Assembly (NCBI RefSeq): GCF_030248535.1
Contig: NZ_JAHGAJ010000028.1
Location: 51,797-115,796 of the forward strand
Length of the DNA: 64,000 nucleotides
DNA from: Vibrio sp. D404a
Lineage (GTDB): Bacteria; Pseudomonadota; Gammaproteobacteria; Enterobacterales; Vibrionaceae
Direction: 5' to 3'
Shown: piece by piece, positions 63,901 through 64,000 of the stretch
Numbering within the stretch: position 1 is the first letter of the stretch
Layout: each line of letters opens with the position of its first letter
The notes under the pieces: generated by a model
Told to the model about the DNA's origin: nothing
Database searches by the model: none
Seen by the model: only the letters and a program-made list of their open reading frames with translations
Made by a program: the position numbers and the translations under genes

Positions 63901-64000
63901 TGTCAGCGTAACAGCTGTTGATGATGCACCGGTATCAGGTGACCTAGCTTACTCAGTGGACGAAGATGGTTCTATCCGACTAAGCCAAGAGCAGCTTCTG
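60968..64000 (+). CDS. Giant cadherin-repeat adhesin, type I secretion substrate, 3' end outside window
   Basis: 1011 codons are visible and the frame runs to the window end. The start ATG has a strong GGAGG ribosome site. Residues 1-220 are low-complexity (Asn/Gln then Gly/Ala/Ser/Glu-rich) and carry no Sec signal. One divergent cadherin-like domain (about 223-318) is followed by alternating A and B domains of 96 and 95 residues with EDG, DxDGDDL and FNGD..SFD.SDG motifs, typical calcium-binding tandem-95/VCBS repeats. Such proteins are exported by type I secretion using a C-terminal signal, outside this window. The divergent secretion operon fits. Role: surface adhesion or biofilm, inferred. 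Confidence 0.9.
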   Translation, partial: MAGENNQNNQNEDLNDAVEQTDTNDAGTPSQQQNQQNQQNTIASTVATGAENTDAADEVNQAMEDNPSGAGTEEEASASGGAVQEESTESGSGSEAAQSNVVDSVASGGGAGEEAAGSGGAASGAGAQAVGGGDVSGSEGGADAEGNEAQGQAVQTSAAPSASADSEGSQGGDNLDSETTEETFAVDVQDTSDETTSQVEDDFDSETTTNTFQVNVESVNDAPEVEQDLAYIMDEDGSITFTQEQLLEYASDVDGDDLVASNVQVGADATVQDNGDGTFTVVPSADFNGELDLTFDISDGQETISSSIDLTVRPINDAPVPEDKSFEIEEDGTLVFTDADLLAGATDIEGDDLTVEGITYDGGDGILTDNGNGTYTFAPNENFNGDVNFSFDVSDGTDTVSANIDVSVTAVDDAPVSGDLAYSVDEDGSIRLSQEQLLSQASDVEGDDLTASSLTVDGDAIVVQNDDGSFTITPDENFNGDIDISFDISDGTNTVQASADLTVNPVNDLPVPQDQQFSVEEDGTLIFTDADLLTGATDIEGDNLSVEGVTYDGGDGILTDNGNGTYTFAPNENFNGDVNFSFDVSDGTDTVSANIDVSVTAVDDAPVSGDLAYSVDEDGSIRLSQEQLLSQASDVEGDDLTASSLTVDGDAIVVQNDDGSFTITPDENFNGDIDISFDISDGTNTVQASADLTVNPVNDLPVPQDQQFSVEEDGTLIFTDADLLTGATDIEGDDLTVEGITYDGGDGILTDNGNGTYTFAPNENFNGDVNFSFDVSDGTDTVSANIDVSVTAVDDAPVSGDLAYSVDEDGSIRLSQEQLLSQASDVEGDDLTASGLTVDGDATVTQNDDGSFTITPDENFNGDIDISFDISDGTNTVQASADLTVNPVNDLPVPQDQQFSVEEDGTLIFTDADLLTGATDIEGDNLTVEGVTYDGGDGILTDNGNGTYTFAPNENFNGDVNFSFDVSDGTDTVSANIDVSVTAVDDAPVSGDLAYSVDEDGSIRLSQEQLL
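61925..64000 (+). repeat. 573-bp tandem repeat array (alternating A and B cadherin-like domains)
   Basis: A domains begin at 61925, 62498, 63071 and 63644, exactly 573 bp apart; B domains begin 288 bp after each. The unit encodes 191 residues (96 + 95). By eye, 62006-62166 and 63152-63312 are identical over 161 bp, 1146 bp (two units) apart, and 62516-62592 equals 63662-63738, while neighbouring units differ at many silent sites. The array continues beyond 64000. Confidence 0.93.

Noticed and set aside
61925..64000. Regular repeats as a possible CRISPR or satellite array
   Set aside because: The 573-bp period keeps one reading frame and encodes cadherin-like domains, so this is a coding repeat.

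Overview
This window looks like chromosome 1 of a marine Vibrio, probably of the Splendidus group. That is inferred from gene content (relV, tpm, purT, cdd with lrgAB, sbcB, metA, rlmF, cob/btu genes, c-di-GMP enzymes, a secreted chitinase), moderate GC and Vibrio-like codon use. I see no insertion sequence, integron, prophage or CRISPR array.

Layout. 1-6.9 kb holds housekeeping genes: the 5' part of relV, divergent tpm, purT with a near-perfect PurR box, cdd with a CRP-palindrome-CRP upstream region, an LrgA/LrgB pair and sbcB. 7-19 kb has a membrane di-iron hydroxylase and a DUF2804 gene divergent from an AraC regulator, a YaiL-like protein, a BCCT osmolyte transporter, a LysR/aldo-keto reductase/GlcG group, a cystine transporter, and a 28-residue basic microprotein gene that is easily missed. 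19-28 kb is centred on cobalamin: cobT-cobS-cobU-cobC, later btuC-btuD, with an M3 peptidase and astE between. 28-46 kb mixes core genes (ygjP, rlmF, a PilW-like lipoprotein, metA with MetJ boxes, a PepT-like peptidase), two diguanylate cyclases, regulators and small unknown genes. It includes an accessory-looking patch at 33.6-35.9 kb: a 41-aa zinc-ribbon protein, an AT-rich lipoprotein gene, and a glutaredoxin next to a truncated copy of itself. 46.4-51.6 kb has two identical tRNA-Val(GAC) genes, a CSS-EAL phosphodiesterase and a modular GH18 chitinase.

51.7-64 kb is the most unusual part. A compact minus-strand operon reads Hpt-like protein, HlyD adaptor, membrane hybrid sensor, TolC, then two ABC half-transporters. 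It is divergent from a giant cadherin-repeat adhesin gene that runs off the window. The operon is a type I secretion system presumably dedicated to that adhesin, but its signalling and ATPase parts are degenerate. The sensor has Tyr where the phosphoacceptor His should be, the Hpt-like protein has Lys there, and both ABC ATPases lack a canonical LSGGQ signature and the H-loop His. Only the last receiver domain keeps all its phosphorylation residues. I suggest a secretion machine controlled by a pseudo-phosphorelay acting through protein contacts. The adhesin repeats are built from 573-bp two-domain units, with DNA identity highest between units two periods apart (1146 bp).
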